Under the pieces are notes generated by a model. The model had not been told where the DNA came from. It saw nothing but the letters and a program-made list of their open reading frames with translations, and did no database searches. The position numbers and the translations under genes are program-made. A stretch of 45,579 bases of DNA from Flavobacterium silvisoli (GTDB taxonomy: Bacteria > Bacteroidota > Bacteroidia > Flavobacteriales > Flavobacteriaceae). The stretch covers positions 1-45,579 of the forward strand of contig NZ_SJPE01000020.1 of assembly GCF_004329815.1 (NCBI RefSeq), read 5' to 3'. How positions within the stretch are numbered: the stretch's first letter is position 1; each line of letters opens with the position of its first letter. Positions 19,645-28,074 of the stretch are shown here, in pieces.

Positions 19645-20300
19645 TTTTCACACCTCCATTTTAAATTAGATACCTCGTCAGCTGAACTGTTGATTAAGTT
19701 GTAATGCCACCACTCGGAGTCGAAAGACTTGAAGTTGTGCTGCAGCATAGTTTCTTTCAAAAACTTTCGATTGGCCAAAACCTCTTCAGAAAGATTTTGA
19801 TAATTATGACCGGCCTCAATACCGAAAAAATCAAACTTGGTTCCCATATTCAGTTCTGTTCCTAACGAATCAACTAAAGAAATATCAACAGCCCCTCCTT
19901 TGTTGTGTATAGAACCTTTCTTGGGATTGGCAACGTAATTGGCATTGGGAACAATTTTCCACATTTTTTTTTGAATATCCCGCGGGCGGTAACAATCGTA
20001 TAATTTGATGCGGTATCCTTTGTTTAAAAAAGCTTTATTTGCCTCTAAAAGCGATTTAACGGTTTTCACTTTCAGAAAACATTCGGCACACGGATAAACC
20101 TGTTTGTTGAGAAAATTATCGGTAGTTGCATACTTCATATCGTATACAAAATCATTGCTGTAATTTTTGAGATTGACAAAGACATTATCGTCTTTCTCCT
20201 GAGCAATGTCTAATAAATGGGCTGATTTCTTGGAATCGAGATATGTTGATTTACAGGAAGCCAAACAAAACAGCAATAGGAATAGAAGAGACTTTTTCAT
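19641..20300 (-). CDS. D-alanyl-D-alanine dipeptidase, VanX/DdpX type, lipoprotein
   Basis: 219 aa. Lipoprotein signal LLFLLLFCLASC. Peptidase M15D motifs: LYDCYRPRDIQKKMW; GSIHNKGGAVDISLVDS, where His and Asp bind zinc (SxHxxGxAxD); and SEWWHY, where Glu is the general base and His the third ligand. It cleaves D-Ala-D-Ala in the periplasm. A lone VanX-like gene without vanA/vanH points to cell-wall recycling rather than glycopeptide resistance. It follows the NDH-2 gene by 3 bp on the same strand, so cotranscription is likely. Confidence 0.9.
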   Translation of the reverse strand: MKKSLLFLLLFCLASCKSTYLDSKKSAHLLDIAQEKDDNVFVNLKNYSNDFVYDMKYATTDNFLNKQVYPCAECFLKVKTVKSLLEANKAFLNKGYRIKLYDCYRPRDIQKKMWKIVPNANYVANPKKGSIHNKGGAVDISLVDSLGTELNMGTKFDFFGIEAGHNYQNLSEEVLANRKFLKETMLQHNFKSFDSEWWHYNLINSSADEVSNLKWRCEN

Positions 20301-20303
20301 GAA

Positions 20304-21608
20304 TTACACTTCATCACTGGTAAACGTTATAAAACTTTTCTTTTTATAAGGTCGAATAATTAAACGCCCTTCGCGGTCAAACCGAACATAATTGTAAGCC
20401 CAATTGAGGAAAACTACCGCTTTGTTTTTGAAGCCTATAAGTGAAATAAGATGTACAAACATCCAAACAAACCAAGCAAATACACCGTTAAAATGGTAAT
20501 GAGGTAAGTCGACCACCGCCAAGTTTCTTCCTATGGTTGCCATCGAACCTTTATCGTTGTATTCAAACGGTTTCATTTTTTTACCGCTCATCAATTGAAT
20601 CAAATTATCTCCTAATAATCGTCCTTGTTGCATAGCGGGTTGTGCCATCATGGGGTGGCCGTTCGGGAATTTATCAGTTTCCATAGAGGCGATATCTCCA
20701 ATGGCAAATACGTTTTCGAAACCCTTCACCTGATTGAACTGATTTACCCGAATCCGAGCTACCCTATCGACCAAACTACTTGCAGGCAAACCAAAAACAA
20801 CAGCTCCCTGCACCCCGGCTGTCCAAATAACCGTAGCCGTTTCAAAGGTTAAATTAGAATCTGTAGTTATAGTTCTTCCGTCATAGTTGGTTACCCTAAC
20901 GTTTTTCCAAATCTTGACGCCTAGTTCGAGTAAAAATTTTTCAGCAGCTTGCGAGGATTTCTCACTCATGGTGCTCAAAACCCTGTCGTCACTCTGTACC
21001 AAATTAATTTGCATTTTGGAAATATCGAGATCGGGATAATCTTTTTGCAGGATTGCCTTTTTCATTTCTGCCAAGGCTCCGGCCAACTCAACCCCTGTAG
21101 GCCCTGCTCCTACTAACACAAAATTGATTAAGGCATTGCTTTCGGTTACATCTTTGGTCAAAACCGCCTGCTCAAAATTCTCCAAAATCAAACTGCGAAT
21201 GTTCAATGATTGCGGAATAGTTTTCATTGACATAGAATTGCGCTCGATTTCTTTATTTCCGAAGTAATTGGTTTTAGATCCGGTGGCTATGACTAAATAA
21301 TCATAATACAAATCACCTATTTCAGAGATTATTTTTTGATTTACAGTATCAATTTCTTTTACGCTGGTCAATCGAAAATAAAAATCTTTATACCCCTGAA
21401 TAACCTTACGGATGGGATATGCAATAGAACCCGCCTCCAGTCCACCCGTAGCCACTTGGTATAACAGCGGTTGAAAAGTGTGGTAATTGTGTTTGTCTAT
21501 CAGCACCACCTGAACATTTTTGTTTCTGAGTTTTTTAGCCAATGCAATACCGGCAAAACCTCCACCTATAATAACGATGCGCTTTTTATTGGTTTGAGGT
21601 ATGTTCAT
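20304..21608 (-). CDS. Type II NADH dehydrogenase (NDH-2)-like FAD oxidoreductase
   Basis: 434 aa. The FAD-binding dinucleotide fold is RIVIIGGGFAGIALAKKL at 10-27, and a second NADH-binding fold is VLVGAGPTGVELAGAL at about 166-181. FAIGDIASME is the third FAD motif, and QPAMQQGR is typical of the ndh family. A C-terminal hydrophobic stretch (AWFVWMFVHLISLIGF) gives membrane attachment. It oxidises NADH and reduces quinone without pumping protons. It sits 22 bp downstream of the rhodanese gene on the same strand, suggesting an operon of three genes with the dipeptidase. Confidence 0.9.
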   Translation of the reverse strand: MNIPQTNKKRIVIIGGGFAGIALAKKLRNKNVQVVLIDKHNYHTFQPLLYQVATGGLEAGSIAYPIRKVIQGYKDFYFRLTSVKEIDTVNQKIISEIGDLYYDYLVIATGSKTNYFGNKEIERNSMSMKTIPQSLNIRSLILENFEQAVLTKDVTESNALINFVLVGAGPTGVELAGALAEMKKAILQKDYPDLDISKMQINLVQSDDRVLSTMSEKSSQAAEKFLLELGVKIWKNVRVTNYDGRTITTDSNLTFETATVIWTAGVQGAVVFGLPASSLVDRVARIRVNQFNQVKGFENVFAIGDIASMETDKFPNGHPMMAQPAMQQGRLLGDNLIQLMSGKKMKPFEYNDKGSMATIGRNLAVVDLPHYHFNGVFAWFVWMFVHLISLIGFKNKAVVFLNWAYNYVRFDREGRLIIRPYKKKSFITFTSDEV

Positions 21609-21630
21609 GGTTTGATGGGTTGATTATTAT

Positions 21631-21948
21631 TTATTCATTGGGAAATGTAACTTCTCCTTGCCAATTCATGAATCCTCCTTCTAAATTATAGGTGTGTTCA
21701 AAACCCATTTGACTCATGATATTACAAGCCTGGGCGCTTCGGCTACCGGCACGACAATACACATAATAGTTCTTCGTTTTATCCAGAGCATCAACTTCAT
21801 AAATGAACCCCTGTCCCTTGTAAATATCGATGTTGATTGAATTAGGGATAATGCCTTCCTGACATTCGTCTTGGGTTCTGACATCAAGAATCACGGCATT
21901 CGTATCAGCAGCTAGTTGGTTGGCCCAGTCTTGTTGTGATAAATTCAT
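21631..21948 (-). CDS. Single-domain rhodanese
   Basis: 105 aa from the ATG at 21948; a TTG at 21969 would add seven residues but is unlikely. The active-site loop is YCRAGSRSA with catalytic C65, and an earlier LDVRTQDECQEG is also typical. It transfers sulfur from thiosulfate or a persulfide carrier. It is the first gene of the minus-strand unit rhodanese - NDH-2 - dipeptidase, and it is divergent from the marR gene. Confidence 0.9.
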   Translation of the reverse strand: MNLSQQDWANQLAADTNAVILDVRTQDECQEGIIPNSINIDIYKGQGFIYEVDALDKTKNYYVYCRAGSRSAQACNIMSQMGFEHTYNLEGGFMNWQGEVTFPNE

Positions 21949-22055
21949 AGTACTGTATTTAAGTAACAAATATAATGGTTTTACCGATTTGAACTACTCG
22001 AATGCGACCATAATCTGAGTTGTCATTTTAAACATTAACAAAAAAATAACATAAC

Positions 22056-22071
22056 ATTTGTATATACAAAT
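22056..22071. promoter_or_regulatory. Candidate MarR operator 1
   Basis: Perfect 16-bp palindrome ATTTGTATATACAAAT. Its TTTG may also serve as the -33 element, 22 bp ahead of the -7 box at 22083. It is exactly 30 bp (about three helical turns) from the second copy. Confidence 0.75.
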
Positions 22072-22082
22072 ATAAAATATTA

Positions 22083-22090
22083 TACATTTG
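22083..22090 (+). promoter_or_regulatory. -7 box of the marR operon promoter
   Basis: TACATTTG matches TAnnTTTG, 27 bp upstream of the MarR ATG. It overlaps operator 2, so a bound repressor would block RNA polymerase. Confidence 0.65.
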
Positions 22091-22101
22091 TACCAACAAA
22101 T
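22086..22101. promoter_or_regulatory. Candidate MarR operator 2
   Basis: ATTTGT-ACCA-ACAAAT, the same palindrome arms as 22056-22071 with a different centre. It covers the promoter and the transcription start region. Confidence 0.75.
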
Positions 22102-22116
22102 ATTGTAGTGGTAATT

Positions 22117-22572
22117 ATGAAAATTGAAGACATCATAAAATCGACCGTAGCTTTGGAAGACTCAAAAAGAGTTATCCTGAATATCATGTATACTCAAAAC
22201 GTGATAAGTGACAAGTTCAACGAAATCATGAAACCTTATGATTTATCGAGTGAACAATACAATGTTTTGCGCATCCTCCGCGGACAAAAAGGTAAACCGG
22301 CTAATATGTGCATCATACAAGAGCGAATGTTGGCCAAAAACAGTAACACTACCCGATTGATTGACAAACTGCTATTGAAAGACTTGGTGACCCGAGAAGT
22401 TTGCCCGGATAACCGAAGAAAAATTGAAGTACTGATTACTCAAAAAGGGCTGGATGTACTAACCGAACTTGACCCAAAAGTTGACGAGCACGAGATGTTT
22501 TTTGCCAAAAATTTGAATCAGGAAGAATTAGCGCAGCTAAACCATTTATTAGAAAAATACCGAACAATTTAA
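22117..22572 (+). CDS. MarR-family transcriptional regulator
   Basis: 151 aa from ATG 22117; a GTG at 22108 would add three residues. The winged helix spans about residues 34-96 (LSSEQYNVLRILRG, AKNSNTTRLIDKLLLKDLV, DNRRKIEVLITQKG). It lacks an obvious Cys pair, so an oxidant sensor of the OhrR kind is not indicated. The twin 16-bp palindromes in its promoter are almost surely its own sites. Nitroreductase and YceI genes follow in one operon. Confidence 0.9.
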   Translation: MKIEDIIKSTVALEDSKRVILNIMYTQNVISDKFNEIMKPYDLSSEQYNVLRILRGQKGKPANMCIIQERMLAKNSNTTRLIDKLLLKDLVTREVCPDNRRKIEVLITQKGLDVLTELDPKVDEHEMFFAKNLNQEELAQLNHLLEKYRTI

Positions 22573-22584
22573 TTAAATCATACT

Positions 22585-23217
22585 ATGAGCAACTTTATAA
22601 AAAACGCTAACTGGCGCTACGCCACCAAAAAATTCGATCCAACCAAAAAGGTATCGGATCGCGATTTGGAAACTTTGAAAGAAGCTATTCGTCTGAGTGC
22701 ATCTTCCTATGGGCTTCAACCCTACAAAGTACTAATCATTGAAAACCCTGAAATCAGAGCAAAATTGCAACCTGTTGCATGGGGTCAATCTCAAATTGTT
22801 GAGGCTTCGCATTTATTAGTTTTTGCCAACATCACTGATTTTGGCGACACACAGATAGATGAATACATTGAGAATGTAGCTTCTACACGCGGATTACCTG
22901 CCGATACTTTAAAAGGTTATAGCGACTTCATGAAATCAAAAATTTCATCGTTACCTTTGGAAAACAGAAATGTGTGGACTTCAAAACAAACTTATATAGC
23001 ACTAAGCAATTTATTGAATGCCGCTGCAGAGTTAAATATTGACGTAACTCCTATGGAAGGCTTTGAACCGGATAAATTCAATGAAATTTTAGGTCTCAAT
23101 GATTTAGGACTGAACACCTCTTTGGTGGCAACTATCGGGTACCGTCATGAAGAAGATGCTACTCAGAACTACGCAAAAGTGCGCAAATCAAATGAAGAAT
23201 TATTTATCAATTTATAA
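22585..23217 (+). CDS. NAD(P)H-dependent nitroreductase-family flavoprotein
   Basis: 210 aa, FMN-binding nitroreductase fold. NWRYATKKFDPTKK near the N-terminus, RLSASSYGLQPYKVLII, and PMEGFEPDKFNEILGL near 150 are typical of NfsB/YdgI-like enzymes. It reduces nitroaromatics, quinones or related electrophiles. It starts 12 bp after marR and 23 bp before yceI, under the same operators, suggesting an inducible response to a reactive aromatic compound. Confidence 0.9.
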   Translation: MSNFIKNANWRYATKKFDPTKKVSDRDLETLKEAIRLSASSYGLQPYKVLIIENPEIRAKLQPVAWGQSQIVEASHLLVFANITDFGDTQIDEYIENVASTRGLPADTLKGYSDFMKSKISSLPLENRNVWTSKQTYIALSNLLNAAAELNIDVTPMEGFEPDKFNEILGLNDLGLNTSLVATIGYRHEEDATQNYAKVRKSNEELFINL

Positions 23218-23240
23218 TCAATAACTAAAAACAATTAAAA

Positions 23241-23807
23241 ATGAAAAACTTAAGAACAATTGCCATCGCCCTATTCGTAGCTCTAGGAACAACTGTAGCT
23301 ACAGCTCAAGCTAAAAAAATCAATGCGGAAAAAAGCACCATCAACTGGGTTGGTAAAAAAGTAACCGGTGAACACAGTGGTACCGTAAACTTTAAAGAAG
23401 GAATGTTAATCTTCAAAAACGGAAAAGTAGCCGGTGGAAATTTTACAGTTGACATGACTTCGTTAACTGCTACAGATTTATCAGGCGAATGGAAAGATAA
23501 ATTAGACGGTCACTTAAAGTCAGAAGATTTCTTCGGAACTGAAAAATTCCCAACTTCTACATTAAAATTCACTAAAATTGCCACTAAATCAAAAGGTGTA
23601 TATACTGTAACTGCTGATTTAACCATCAAAGGAATCACAAACCCGGTTACTTTTGATTTGGTTACCAAAGGTAATACTGCAACTTCAACGTTAAAAATCA
23701 ACAGAACTAAATACGGAATCAAATACGGTTCAGGTAGTTTCTTTGACAATCTTGGAGACAAAACCATTAACGATGATTTTGATTTAACCGTTAACTTACA
23801 ATACTAA
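23241..23807 (+). CDS. YceI-family periplasmic lipid/isoprenoid-binding protein
   Basis: 188 aa. Signal peptide MKNLRTIAIALFVALGTTVATAQA. The mature part has the YceI lipocalin-like pattern (STINWVGKKVTGEHSGTVNF, HLKSEDFFGTEKFPTSTLKF, ADLTIKGITNPVTFDL, GSGSFFDNLGDKTINDDFDL). The family binds polyisoprenoids such as ubiquinone-like lipids in the periplasm. Its place behind a quinone/nitro reductase under MarR control fits a quinone-related stress role. A terminator follows at 23836. Confidence 0.9.
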   Translation: MKNLRTIAIALFVALGTTVATAQAKKINAEKSTINWVGKKVTGEHSGTVNFKEGMLIFKNGKVAGGNFTVDMTSLTATDLSGEWKDKLDGHLKSEDFFGTEKFPTSTLKFTKIATKSKGVYTVTADLTIKGITNPVTFDLVTKGNTATSTLKINRTKYGIKYGSGSFFDNLGDKTINDDFDLTVNLQY

Positions 23808-23835
23808 TCACAGAGAAAAACAGCTGTGAAATAGC

Positions 23836-23867
23836 AACCTCGGAAAGAAATTTTCGAGGTTTTTTTA
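23836..23867 (+). terminator. Intrinsic terminator of the marR-nitroreductase-yceI operon
   Basis: AACCTCG pairs with CGAGGTT around an A/T-rich loop that can extend the stem, followed by seven T. Confidence 0.85.
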
Positions 23868-24007
23868 TTTTTAAAAACGAAACAATTAATATAATTTGAT
23901 TATTTATTTAAACAAAATTAAAATACTGGTTTATAATATTATAAAATAAAAACAAATTAGACAAATCTCACAAAATAAAACCAATCATAAGGCTGGGAAA
24001 AACTACT

Positions 24008-24015
24008 TACCTTTG
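24008..24015 (+). promoter_or_regulatory. -7 box of the trpG promoter
   Basis: TACCTTTG, 34 bp upstream of the trpG ATG, at the end of a very AT-rich 180-bp stretch. A -33 box is not clear. Confidence 0.55.
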
Positions 24016-24049
24016 CACAAAACCAACCTTACCCAAAGACACAAAAAGG

Positions 24050-24622
24050 ATGCGTAAAAAAATAGCCGTTATCGACAATTACGACAGTTTTACTTATAAT
24101 CTGGTTCATTATCTCGAAGATTTGGATGCAGAGGTAACGGTTTTTCGCAACGACGAACTAGAACTGCAGGAGTTGGAAATTTTTGATAAAATTTTACTCT
24201 CACCAGGGCCGGGCATTCCTGATGAAGCCGGTTTGTTAAAAGAGATTATTGCCACGTACGCTTCCAGCAAAAGCATATTAGGGATTTGTTTAGGACAACA
24301 AGCCATAGCCGAAGTTTTTGGAGGGAGTCTGAACAACCTGAATAAAGTCTACCACGGTGTAGCAACCCATGCCATCCAAACAGTTGTTGACGAGCCACTT
24401 TTTGACAAAATTCCCAATGAATTTGAAATAGGTCGTTATCATTCATGGGTAGTCAACAAAATTGATTTTCCAGAAATTATGGAAATCACCTCAACAGATA
24501 CTAATGGTGAAATAATGTCTATCAGACATCGCGTATTTGATGTAAAAGGCGTACAATTTCATCCCGAAAGCGTACTTACGTCTCACGGAAAAACCATCCT
24601 GAAAAACTGGCTTAACACATAA
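24050..24622 (+). CDS. trpG: Anthranilate/aminodeoxychorismate synthase glutaminase subunit
   Basis: 190 aa, class I glutamine amidotransferase. Motifs are IDNYDSFTYNLVHYL, LSPGPGIPDEAG, GICLGQQAI with the nucleophile C80, and VQFHPESVLT with the catalytic His/Glu. It supplies ammonia to TrpE (anthranilate) or PabB (aminodeoxychorismate). Neither partner is adjacent: an AT-rich spacer precedes it and a TetR-type operon follows. It could therefore be a PabA-like or dual-purpose protein; the name rests on sequence only. Confidence 0.88.
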   Translation: MRKKIAVIDNYDSFTYNLVHYLEDLDAEVTVFRNDELELQELEIFDKILLSPGPGIPDEAGLLKEIIATYASSKSILGICLGQQAIAEVFGGSLNNLNKVYHGVATHAIQTVVDEPLFDKIPNEFEIGRYHSWVVNKIDFPEIMEITSTDTNGEIMSIRHRVFDVKGVQFHPESVLTSHGKTILKNWLNT

Positions 24623-24946
24623 GTTCCCGTTCGCTAAAAGCATACTCGATTTTTACGTTATGTTTTTACATTACCTTATTCAGAATTCAAACAATTTTCA
24701 CTATGAGAATTGAACTGAAATCACTTTTCAAATCTGTTTTTAGCTCCAAAAAAAATCACATTTTATAATCATTTCTAACTGCATTTTACGAAATCAAGCC
24801 TAGGCAAAATCTATTTCGTTTAAAAAAACAAATCGAAAAACAACTTTACATAATTAATCTTATACTATTGATAATTATATTTTTAAATATTCAATATAGG
24901 TTTTATCTATGGTTCTTTTCTGCATTAAATAAATGTTAAAATTAAT
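24623..24946. other. AT-rich intergenic region before the efflux operon
   Basis: No gene and no clear terminator hairpin. It is dominated by A/T runs and ends at the twin operators in front of the TetR gene. Confidence 0.5.
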
Positions 24947-24962
24947 TTAAACAAACGTTTAA
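24947..24962. promoter_or_regulatory. Candidate TetR operator 1 of the efflux operon
   Basis: Palindrome TTAAAC-AAAC-GTTTAA. An almost identical copy starts 17 bp further on. Confidence 0.75.
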
Positions 24963-24963
24963 T

Positions 24964-24984
24964 TTAAACAAATGTTTAATTTTG
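24964..24984. promoter_or_regulatory. Candidate TetR operator 2 and overlapping -7 box
   Basis: Palindrome TTAAAC-AAAT-GTTTAA at 24964-24979. A TAATTTTG box at 24977-24984 matches the -7 consensus and overlaps its right edge. The ATG of the regulator is 25 bp downstream, so binding would shut off the whole operon. Confidence 0.75.
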
Positions 24985-25008
24985 TCCCCGATTTAATTCA
25001 AAAGAAGT

Positions 25009-25632
25009 ATGACTGAATTTAATGAAAAACAAATTGAAATTCTTCAGGTGGCGGAACAGTTGTTTGCCGAAGAAGGTTTCGACGGTACTTCGGTTAGAGA
25101 TATAGCTAAAAAGGCCAACATCAATATCGCCATGATATCGTATTATTTTGGTTCTAAAGAAAAGTTATTGGAGTCCTTAGTATTGTATCGCATATCGGGT
25201 ATGCGTATGCACCTCGAAAATCTGTACCAGGAAAACATCTCTCCTATCGAGAAAATTGAAAAGCTTATAGTGTATTATATAGAACGCGTGAACAAGAACC
25301 GTTGCATGTATCAGATACTGCATTTCGAACTTTCAAATAAGAAAAGAGAAATCAATCTGGAAGCTTTTACAGAAGTTAAAAATCAAAACCTCAAATTTCT
25401 TGAGGGTATTATCAAAGAAGGTCAGGAACAAGGTATGTTTCAGTCAGATATTAACGTGACTTTACTGCCTACGATCATTATCGGGAGTTTTATCCATTTT
25501 CAAATGAACAAAGTGTACTACAAAGAAATTTTGGGTTTAAAAACTGAAGAAGATTTTGAGAATTACGTTCTGAACGATTTGACTGCACACATTCAAAAAA
25601 CCATTAAAGCCCTTTTAGTATATGAAAAATAA
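25009..25632 (+). CDS. TetR/AcrR-family repressor of the efflux operon
   Basis: 207 aa. The N-terminal HTH is typical: ILQVAEQLFAEEGFDGTSVR, then DIAKKANINIAMISYYFGSKEKLLESL. The C-terminal helical domain would sense a drug or lipid ligand. The gene overlaps the tolC-like gene by 11 bp and heads a four-gene operon, with paired palindromes at its own promoter, so autorepression is the simplest reading. Confidence 0.92.
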   Translation: MTEFNEKQIEILQVAEQLFAEEGFDGTSVRDIAKKANINIAMISYYFGSKEKLLESLVLYRISGMRMHLENLYQENISPIEKIEKLIVYYIERVNKNRCMYQILHFELSNKKREINLEAFTEVKNQNLKFLEGIIKEGQEQGMFQSDINVTLLPTIIIGSFIHFQMNKVYYKEILGLKTEEDFENYVLNDLTAHIQKTIKALLVYEK

Positions 25633-26950
25633 CCAAACACTGCTTCTTGCCTTTTTTCTTTTGCTGGTTTTTAAAACCCATGCACAAGAGAAAAAGTTGC
25701 TTACTCTTAAAGAAGCCATAGAAATAGCAGTAACCAACAGTGATGCGGCTAATTTAGCCAAAACCAAAGTAGAAAGTTCAAAATTAGAACTCGACAATGT
25801 GAAAAACAACCAATATCCGAGTGTAAAAGCATCGGGGCAATACCTCCGTTTATCGAGCGCTCATGTCGACTCTAATTTGTCTTCCAACAATTCTTCTTCG
25901 TCCGGACCGGCAGCTCCCTTGAAAGTAGACCAATTGATGTTGGGACAAGTAAATGTTGCCATGCCGCTTTTCAACGGTTTTAAGCTAAAGAATAGTATCA
26001 AGGAGTCAGAAAGCATGTATAAGGCCGAATCCTTCTCCGAAAAGCACTCTAAAGAGCAAATAGGATTGGAAGTAGTTGAGTTATTTGCCAATCTATACAA
26101 AGCACAGCAAATGACAACGCTTATTGAAGACAATCTGAAAACAGCCCAACAAAGAGTTAAAGATTTCAAAGCCATGGAAGAAAATGGTTTGATTGCCCGC
26201 AATGATTTGCTCAAAGCCCAGCTGCAGGAATCTAATATACAGTTGTCTTTAGATAATGCCAGAAAAAACACAGCTATTGCCAATTACAAATTGAATACGT
26301 TATTAAAGCTTCCGGAGAATACCCAAATTGATATTGATATTGAAGCGGTAAAAAGAGACATGCAAAGCAGTCGTGACCTTGCTGCTACCGGTGAAAGAAA
26401 TGATTTAAAATCATTGGAACTGAAAAAATCTGCGGCAGAAAGCGCCGTTAAAATAGCCAAAGGGAACTATTACCCTTCATTATTTTTAACCGGAGGTTAC
26501 ATTGCCTTTGATTTAAACAATGTGCTTACCGTTACTAATGCCATGAATGTGGGTGTGGGCGTTTCTTATGATTTATCGAACATCTTTAAAAACAGCAAAC
26601 AAGTTAAACTGGCTCAAAGCAGAGCAAAAGAATCGCAATTGGCCGTAAGCATGATGAGCGAACAAATTAAAGAAGAAACGTTTCAGGCCAATGAAAACTA
26701 CAATTTATCGTTGAAACAAAGTTTGGTATATGACAAAGCCGTAGAACAGGCCTCCGAAAACTACCGCATTGTAAAAGATAAATACGATAATAATCTTTCG
26801 ACTACGAATGATTTACTGGAAGCCGATTTTGAACAATTACAAGCTAAAATCAATCAGGCTCTTTCTAAAGCCGATGTAGCTCAGAAGTATTATGAGTTGC
26901 AATTTGCCAACGGGAAACTAACCTCATCATTAAACATCACTCAAAACTAA
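25622..26950 (+). CDS. TolC-family outer membrane efflux protein
   Basis: 442 aa. Signal peptide (NNQTLLLAFFLLLVFKTHAQ), then two long helical-hairpin repeats typical of outer membrane efflux proteins (LTLKEAIEIAVTNS, ANLYKAQQMTTLIEDNLKTA, GNYYPSLFLTGGY, YDNNLSTTNDLLEADFEQLQ). It forms the outer-membrane channel for the EmrA/EmrB-like pump encoded just downstream. Its start lies inside the end of the tetR gene, suggesting translational coupling. Confidence 0.92.
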   Translation: MKNNQTLLLAFFLLLVFKTHAQEKKLLTLKEAIEIAVTNSDAANLAKTKVESSKLELDNVKNNQYPSVKASGQYLRLSSAHVDSNLSSNNSSSSGPAAPLKVDQLMLGQVNVAMPLFNGFKLKNSIKESESMYKAESFSEKHSKEQIGLEVVELFANLYKAQQMTTLIEDNLKTAQQRVKDFKAMEENGLIARNDLLKAQLQESNIQLSLDNARKNTAIANYKLNTLLKLPENTQIDIDIEAVKRDMQSSRDLAATGERNDLKSLELKKSAAESAVKIAKGNYYPSLFLTGGYIAFDLNNVLTVTNAMNVGVGVSYDLSNIFKNSKQVKLAQSRAKESQLAVSMMSEQIKEETFQANENYNLSLKQSLVYDKAVEQASENYRIVKDKYDNNLSTTNDLLEADFEQLQAKINQALSKADVAQKYYELQFANGKLTSSLNITQN

Positions 26951-26964
26951 AATTTTCAAAAACC

Positions 26965-28044
26965 ATGGAAAATAAAAAAACGAATAAAAAATTCACATTA
27001 ATCTTCATCGCCTTCCTTGTGATAGGCCTTACTTATGGCGGTTACAAGTACATCCATTCTTTGTCACACGAGACTACGGATGATGCGCAATTAGCAAAAA
27101 AAATGAATCCGATAATCCCGAGAGTTGGCGGTTACATCACTAAGGTTTTGGTAAAAGATAACGATGTGGTTAAAAAAGGCGATACTCTTTTTGTTATTGA
27201 CAACAGTGATTATCTTGTAAAAGTTGAAGAAGCTAAAGCTGCTTTACTGGCTGCTCAAAGTAATTTAGAAGTTGCTAAAGCCGATATTGGTTCGGCACAA
27301 GCAGGCGTTTCGGTATCTGATGCCAATGTACAATCGGCCTTCGGAAACATTGAAACTGCCAAAATCAGACTCAGAAGAGCGGCAGCCGACTATGAGCGTT
27401 ACAGCAATTTGTATAAAAATCACTCCATTACCAAACAACAATTTGAACAAGCCGAAGCCGCCAAGCAGGAAGCCGAAAACCAGGTTAAAATACTGCAGGA
27501 GCAACAAAAAGCATCTTCTTATCAAAAATCGGTAGCGACTTCTAAATCGAATGTGAGCAGCAAACAGGTTTTAGTAGCTGAAGCAAACGTAAAAAAAGCA
27601 CAAGCTGCTCTTGAAGCTGCTAACCTGAACCTAAGCTATACTGTAGTTACCGCCTCTATCGACGGACAAATTTCGACCGTTGACCTTCAACCGGGTCAAT
27701 TGGTTCAACCGGGACAATCATTGTTTTACATCGTAAACAACAACGAAATGTGGGTTGTAGCCAATTTCAAAGAAACACAGTTGAATAAAATGCGTCAGGG
27801 ACAAAAAGTAAAACTGAAAATTGATGCCTTTCCGGGAACCGATTTTGAAGGTGAAATCAGCTCATTCTCTCCGGCTACCGGATCTAAATTCTCCCTTTTG
27901 CCCCCAGACAATGCCAGTGGAAACTTTGTGAAAACGGTACAACGATTGCCGGTAAGAATCAATTTTACAGCTAATAACGACAAAGAAAAATTACAATTAC
28001 TCCGTTCAGGAATGAACGTAGATGTAGACGTGATTTTGAACTAA
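26965..28044 (+). CDS. HlyD/EmrA-type membrane fusion (adaptor) protein
   Basis: 359 aa. One N-terminal membrane helix (FTLIFIAFLVIGLTYGGYKY) is followed by a biotinyl-lipoyl-like half (IIPRVGGYITKVLVKDNDVVKKGDTL), a long coiled-coil hairpin (about 90-210), the second lipoyl half (ASIDGQISTVDLQPGQLVQPGQSL) and a beta-barrel domain. It bridges the inner-membrane MFS pump and the TolC channel. It is 14 bp behind tolC and 30 bp ahead of the emrB-like gene. Confidence 0.93.
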   Translation: MENKKTNKKFTLIFIAFLVIGLTYGGYKYIHSLSHETTDDAQLAKKMNPIIPRVGGYITKVLVKDNDVVKKGDTLFVIDNSDYLVKVEEAKAALLAAQSNLEVAKADIGSAQAGVSVSDANVQSAFGNIETAKIRLRRAAADYERYSNLYKNHSITKQQFEQAEAAKQEAENQVKILQEQQKASSYQKSVATSKSNVSSKQVLVAEANVKKAQAALEAANLNLSYTVVTASIDGQISTVDLQPGQLVQPGQSLFYIVNNNEMWVVANFKETQLNKMRQGQKVKLKIDAFPGTDFEGEISSFSPATGSKFSLLPPDNASGNFVKTVQRLPVRINFTANNDKEKLQLLRSGMNVDVDVILN

Positions 28045-28074
28045 TTACAAATTAAAGACTAATCATTTATTAAA

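Noticed and set aside
19641..20300. Glycopeptide resistance determinant (vanX)
   Set aside because: No vanH or vanA ligase nearby and the protein is a lipoprotein; a cell-wall recycling dipeptidase is more likely.
24050..24622. A tryptophan operon
   Set aside because: Only the glutaminase subunit is present; flanking genes are a YceI operon and an efflux operon.
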